34,147 nucleotides of DNA from Lachnospiraceae bacterium (GTDB lineage: Bacteria; Bacillota; Clostridia; Lachnospirales; Lachnospiraceae): the NCBI GenBank assembly GCA_900771955.1, contig CAAGPW010000288.1, positions 1 to 34,147 of the forward strand, given 5' to 3'. Under the pieces are notes generated by a model. That model had not been told where the DNA came from and searched no databases. It was given only the letters and a program-made list of their open reading frames with translations. Made by a program: the position numbers and the translations under genes. This document shows, piece by piece, positions 31,631 to 34,147 of this stretch. Each line of letters starts with the position of its first letter. The stretch's first letter is position 1.

Positions 31631-31707
31631 TAGGCGTATAATAAGCATAATTTAGGCACAATATAAGCATATGACAGACGTATGATAAGCACAATATATG
31701 GCATAAA
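31620..31707. repeat. 11-bp centromere-like repeats, downstream cluster (about 7-8 units)
   Basis: From the last codons of the RHH gene onward: CAAGCATTTGA, TAGGCGTATAA, TAAGCATAATT, TAGGCACAATA, TAAGCATATGA, CAGACGTATGA, TAAGCACAATA, then a degenerate unit. Spacing is exactly 11 bp throughout. It is the largest of the three clusters and the best candidate for the main partition site. Confidence 0.75.
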
Positions 31708-31737
31708 ATAAAAGGCAGTCAACTGGCTGCCTTTTAT
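31708..31737. terminator. Bidirectional terminator between the partition and replication genes
   Basis: ATAAAAGGCAG and CTGCCTTTTAT are perfect 11-bp arms around an 8-base loop, with A/T tails giving U-tracts both ways. It separates two convergent transcripts; its last base is shared with the stop codon of the 120-aa gene. Confidence 0.85.
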
Positions 31738-32099
31738 TAATACGGTTTATTTTCTGATTTCCGTTTTCTGATCTTCTTCACCCATTCATAAAACTCTTTC
31801 TCTTCTGGATTTAGCCCCTCATTATTATCTTTTTCCATCAACTCGGCAAAGAATTTGCTCAGCATATAAATTTCCTCGCCATAAAGGTCCTTGAGCAGCT
31901 TAAGCATTTCCGGTGAAGATGTGATCTTATCAATCTCCCACTCTGCATCCAGATAGTCCTCTATACCATCCTCCAGAACCGTTTTATCCGAACCAAGGAT
32001 AGAAAATACCTTTTTATCACCAGAATCATCCTTGACTATATAATATCCTTTATACCGATGCCCAAATATCCCATTCTTATACATCCTATATCTCGCCAT
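31737..32099 (-). CDS. Hypothetical protein coupled to rep (120 aa)
   Basis: Not recognised. It begins with a basic, Tyr/Gly-rich beta-like segment (RYRMYKNGIFGHRYKGYYIVKDD) and continues as an acidic helical region, ending in a basic tail (WVKKIRKRKSENKPY). The ATG at 32099 lies 2 bp after the rep stop codon and its GGAGGG ribosome site is inside the last rep codons, so it is translated together with the initiator. A role in replication or copy control is a context inference. Confidence 0.65.
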   Translation of the reverse strand: MARYRMYKNGIFGHRYKGYYIVKDDSGDKKVFSILGSDKTVLEDGIEDYLDAEWEIDKITSSPEMLKLLKDLYGEEIYMLSKFFAELMEKDNNEGLNPEEKEFYEWVKKIRKRKSENKPY

Positions 32100-32101
32100 C
32101 G

Positions 32102-33646
32102 CTAATAGCCCTCCTCATTGCTTCGCAAATTGCTGAACCGGTTCAGATAGGATTGCGCTTTTTCTCTGCTATCATCCATCCCCTGTTCAGTCTGTGAAAA
32201 CGATGCCGCAGGCATTTTTTCCGGTGACATCTCTATTTCAGGAAAACCTCCATTTTGCATCAGATTTTCATAATGATCCGCATACATTGAAGCTACATGA
32301 TCGTAATCTTTTTTCAGCATATCTAATAATCGATTATATGGTTTTGTCCTGGTGTCTGCAACTGTTTCATCCAGCTTGTGCTTGTAATAACCAATATAAT
32401 CTTCCAACCACATATCCACTTGAGAGCGATCCAACATACTAAACGGCAGATTTTTAAATGCTGCATGAAACAAAAATTTAAGCTGATCATCATTAAAATC
32501 TCTTCCAAATGTACTGGTTGCACCAGGATAATCCGATGCATCTACTCTACGCTCCAATTCACCATCTATAACGATATGCGTCGGATTCTGCTTTTTACTC
32601 TTTCTGTCCGCTTCATACAGATCCTGTTCTTCCTGCAGTTTATCCATCTGGCTTTCCAGCGATGAACCTCCCTGCAGGCCAAATACTTCATCCAGGGTAA
32701 GCTGATGACTGGATCCTGTCCTTGCCGCTTCTATACGCTCATATTCGCTATCAATCAGCTTCTCCGTAGCCTCAATCTGCCCTTCACTCTTTAATAACCA
32801 TGTAAAGCGAATTGTGGTATACCTACGATGCCTATTTCCCTGCAGATCCGTCTTAAGCGGTTCATACATAACCATCATATCAGTGTAGGTATTGATTTCC
32901 TTGATAGCCGGTTCTAATACATCACGCTTAAAGATTGCAAAATTTTTCCAGCTTTCCGGAATCATCGGCTGCCCTGGTTCAAATCCATCATACCTGGTGA
33001 TGACCTTTGTTTTCTTCTCCTTGCGATCCCATCTAACACGCTGATCCAGCTCTGGCGCAGCCTGTGCAATGCGGACAAAAAGATCATACTTGCTTCCTGT
33101 TCCAATCTCATAGATCCATTCCGGATACCGTTTTCCCGGTCTCGGTTTATCATGTTTATGCGTATTTAACTGTTCATACAGTTTTTGACTGTAAAAGCTT
33201 TTCATTAACGAAATGTATTGGAACGGGTAAGAAGAAAAATACATCTTATTCTCAACCAACTGAAAAATGTACGGTTCAATATCCTCGTGGAATGATATCG
33301 TGACAGTTTCTTTTTTGGGATTCATATGGACAATATTAAACCAGGATAAATTCTTGTCATCTTCCCCTTCAACATCCGCATCAACCCACCAGTTCACTTT
33401 GCGTATCTCCGACAGCAGCGCTTTGATATCCGTATAGGACGTTGTGGTGTATCCCATGACCCCATAAAATTCACTGCATTTAAACGTATATTTCGTTCCT
33501 GGAAGATCGGTTGGTTTTACCTTTGAAACCATATATTGGATAATCTCATTCTGTATTTTTGTCAGCGGTTGTCTGGCATTCTGAACCAGATCGTTCCTCT
33601 TTGCCACCAGCTGTTTTCGGGCTTTTTCTAATTCACTTTTGCTCAT
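32102..33646 (-). CDS. Rep_3-superfamily plasmid replication initiator
   Basis: 514 aa. The first about 290 residues fit the double winged-helix Rep_3 (RepB/RepE-type) initiator: LTKIQNEIIQYMVSKV, a variable region with FSSYPFQYISLMKSFYSQKLYEQLNTH, and the second-domain signature FKRDVLEPAIKEINTYTDMMVMYEPLKTD followed by IRFTWLL. The C-terminal about 220 residues are an unusual extension, partly coiled coil (LESQMDKLQEEQDLYEADRKSKKQ), with an unassigned helical domain ending in a polar tail; ordinary Rep_3 proteins are 250-400 aa. Eight iterons lie immediately upstream, as expected for a theta-replicating, iteron-regulated plasmid. The ATG at 33646 has an AGGT-type ribosome site. Confidence 0.86.
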   Translation of the reverse strand: MSKSELEKARKQLVAKRNDLVQNARQPLTKIQNEIIQYMVSKVKPTDLPGTKYTFKCSEFYGVMGYTTTSYTDIKALLSEIRKVNWWVDADVEGEDDKNLSWFNIVHMNPKKETVTISFHEDIEPYIFQLVENKMYFSSYPFQYISLMKSFYSQKLYEQLNTHKHDKPRPGKRYPEWIYEIGTGSKYDLFVRIAQAAPELDQRVRWDRKEKKTKVITRYDGFEPGQPMIPESWKNFAIFKRDVLEPAIKEINTYTDMMVMYEPLKTDLQGNRHRRYTTIRFTWLLKSEGQIEATEKLIDSEYERIEAARTGSSHQLTLDEVFGLQGGSSLESQMDKLQEEQDLYEADRKSKKQNPTHIVIDGELERRVDASDYPGATSTFGRDFNDDQLKFLFHAAFKNLPFSMLDRSQVDMWLEDYIGYYKHKLDETVADTRTKPYNRLLDMLKKDYDHVASMYADHYENLMQNGGFPEIEMSPEKMPAASFSQTEQGMDDSREKAQSYLNRFSNLRSNEEGY

Positions 33647-33665
33647 AATCGTACCTATTTTTTCC

Positions 33666-33877
33666 CGTGGTCAAACTCACATTTCAAGTTTCTGTCCATA
33701 TTTTACCGTGATTTGGCTCACATTTCAACCGAAATTTTCCGTGAACCGGCTCATATTTCAGCAAAAAAACCGTGGACGGGCTCACATTTCGCGTGGACCA
33801 ACTCACATTTCAACGTGGACGAGCTCACATTTCGCGTGGACGAGCTCACATTTCGCGTGGACGAGTCTCATGTTTTC
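33666..33877. repeat. Replication-origin iterons (8 copies)
   Basis: The unit is CGTGGACGAGCTCACATTTC (20 bp) with variants, starting at 33666, 33707, 33740, 33771, 33792, 33814, 33835 and 33856. The five nearest the AT-rich side are tandem at 21-22 bp, two helical turns; the first three are spaced 31-41 bp and are more degenerate, nearest the rep start, where they may mediate autoregulation. This is the likely oriV. Confidence 0.88.
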
Positions 33878-33888
33878 GGCGTTTCTTC

Positions 33889-33960
33889 TATATAAAAAAT
33901 AAAATACTAATAATATATTTCATAGTATATAAGATAAACTACCACTACTATAAAACACAC
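33889..33960. other. AT-rich stretch beside the iterons (candidate DNA-unwinding element)
   Basis: Directly after the last iteron the sequence is almost only A and T (tataaaaaataaaatact and onward to about 33940), the usual place for strand opening in Rep_3 origins. No gene is visible between 33647 and 34003 apart from the iterons, this stretch and the hairpin at 33935-33977. Confidence 0.5.
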
Positions 33961-33977
33961 GTTGTGGTGGTAGTTTA
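33935..33977 (-). terminator. 14-bp stem hairpin downstream of the 43-aa gene
   Basis: TAAACTACCACTAC pairs with GTGGTGGTAGTTTA (one G-T) around a 15-base loop, 27 bp after the stop codon of the 43-aa gene on the minus strand. It probably ends the mobilization transcript before it enters the origin. Confidence 0.55.
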
Positions 33978-34003
33978 CCTTTCTTTCTACATGAGACATT
34001 ATT

Positions 34004-34135
34004 CTATTCTTTTGATTTCTTTTCTCTCTTATGTTCAACGTGAGGAGTCTGCAAATCCAATTTATCCTGAACCTTTTTTTTGAATGCAATGTATACTTCA
34101 CGAATTACTTTGGCTTTTAAATCCTGATCGTTCAT
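34004..34135 (-). CDS. Small basic protein at the circle junction (43 aa)
   Basis: The ORF starts MNDQDLKAKVIREVYIAF and ends with a Lys/Glu-rich tail (HKREKKSKE); it is helical and amphipathic in its first half. The ATG at 34135 is preceded by TGAGGTG. On the closed circle it lies 9 bp behind the coupling-protein stop (73-75 in the left copy), making it the last gene of the relaxase-coupling protein operon. No family recognised. It could be a small accessory of mobilization. The coupling and clean ribosome site favour a real gene, but its size limits confidence. Confidence 0.5.
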   Translation of the reverse strand: MNDQDLKAKVIREVYIAFKKKVQDKLDLQTPHVEHKREKKSKE

Positions 34136-34147
34136 AAACACACCTCA
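34073..34147. repeat. 75-bp terminal direct repeat (right copy; circle closure)
   Basis: Exact copy of bases 1-75. It covers the N-terminal coding part of the 43-aa gene, its ribosome site and the stop codon of the coupling-protein gene. One copy should be removed when the circle is closed. Confidence 0.9.

Noticed and set aside
33666..33877. CRISPR-like array in the repeats before rep
   Set aside because: Units are 20 bp, nearly back to back, without unique spacers, and adjoin a Rep_3 gene and an AT-rich stretch; these are iterons. The 11-bp par repeats were rejected as CRISPR for the same reasons.
33639..33902. 87-codon plus-strand ORF through the iterons
   Set aside because: Its repeated peptide is just the translated iterons; 21-bp spacing keeps frames open by chance.

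Overview
The window reads as one complete circular plasmid. Its first and last 75 bases are identical, so the unique circle is about 34,072 bp. Gene families and style point to a low-to-mid GC Gram-positive gut anaerobe, most likely Lachnospiraceae/Clostridia: LPXTG surface proteins, class C and class B sortases, AGGAGG-type ribosome binding sites, a Rep_3 initiator with iterons, a MobV relaxase and a DUF5688-like protein. There are no rRNA, tRNA, CRISPR, antibiotic-resistance or insertion-sequence transposase genes that I can support.

Layout. (1) 1-4765, minus strand: mobilization region. It holds an unknown protein with a possible ribbon-helix-helix N-terminus, another unknown protein, a small coiled-coil protein, a hairpin-rich segment of about 340 bp, a MobV relaxase, a VirD4/TraG-like coupling protein, and a 43-aa protein that crosses the circle junction. 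No type IV secretion channel genes are present, so the plasmid looks mobilizable rather than self-transmissible. (2) 4766-7215: a diverged long inverted repeat, then DUF5688-like, small ArdC-like and RadC/JAB genes ending in GC-rich hairpins. (3) 7244-11454: a large LPXTG surface protein whose reading frame is broken exactly at a run of eight G just after the signal peptide. (4) 11551-12398, minus: a PBECR4-like (RNase-fold) protein behind a promoter, a transcribed leader of about 200 nt and a hairpin terminator. (5) 12628-26167: a sortase-assembled pilus operon with a giant 2987-aa tip adhesin (carrying a run of nine G, in frame), a major pilin, a class C sortase, a basal/ancillary pilin and a class B sortase. 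(6) 26238-31737: plasmid maintenance, with a small tyrosine recombinase and its candidate sites, a DNA-binding-like protein with three copies of a 22-bp repeat, an RHH/coiled-coil protein, a PIF1/RecD-like helicase, and a ParA plus tandem-RHH partition operon embedded in 11-bp centromere-like repeats. (7) 31737-33977: a Rep_3 initiator, a coupled small protein, eight origin iterons and an AT-rich stretch.

How it works together (inference). The backbone (Rep/iterons, ParA/RHH/11-bp repeats, recombinase, MobV/T4CP) keeps and moves a cargo whose main purpose seems to be surface display. Both large surface proteins carry poly-G tracts close after the signal peptide. In this sequence one is out of frame (G8; needs 7 or 10) and one is in frame (G9; one G more or less stops translation). 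The simplest reading is a mobilizable plasmid carrying two independently switching surface structures: a phase-variable pilus tip and a phase-variable beta-helix surface protein. A second candidate system is the RNA-leader/terminator/PBECR4 gene arrangement, which resembles the layout of type III toxin-antitoxin loci but with unrelated parts.
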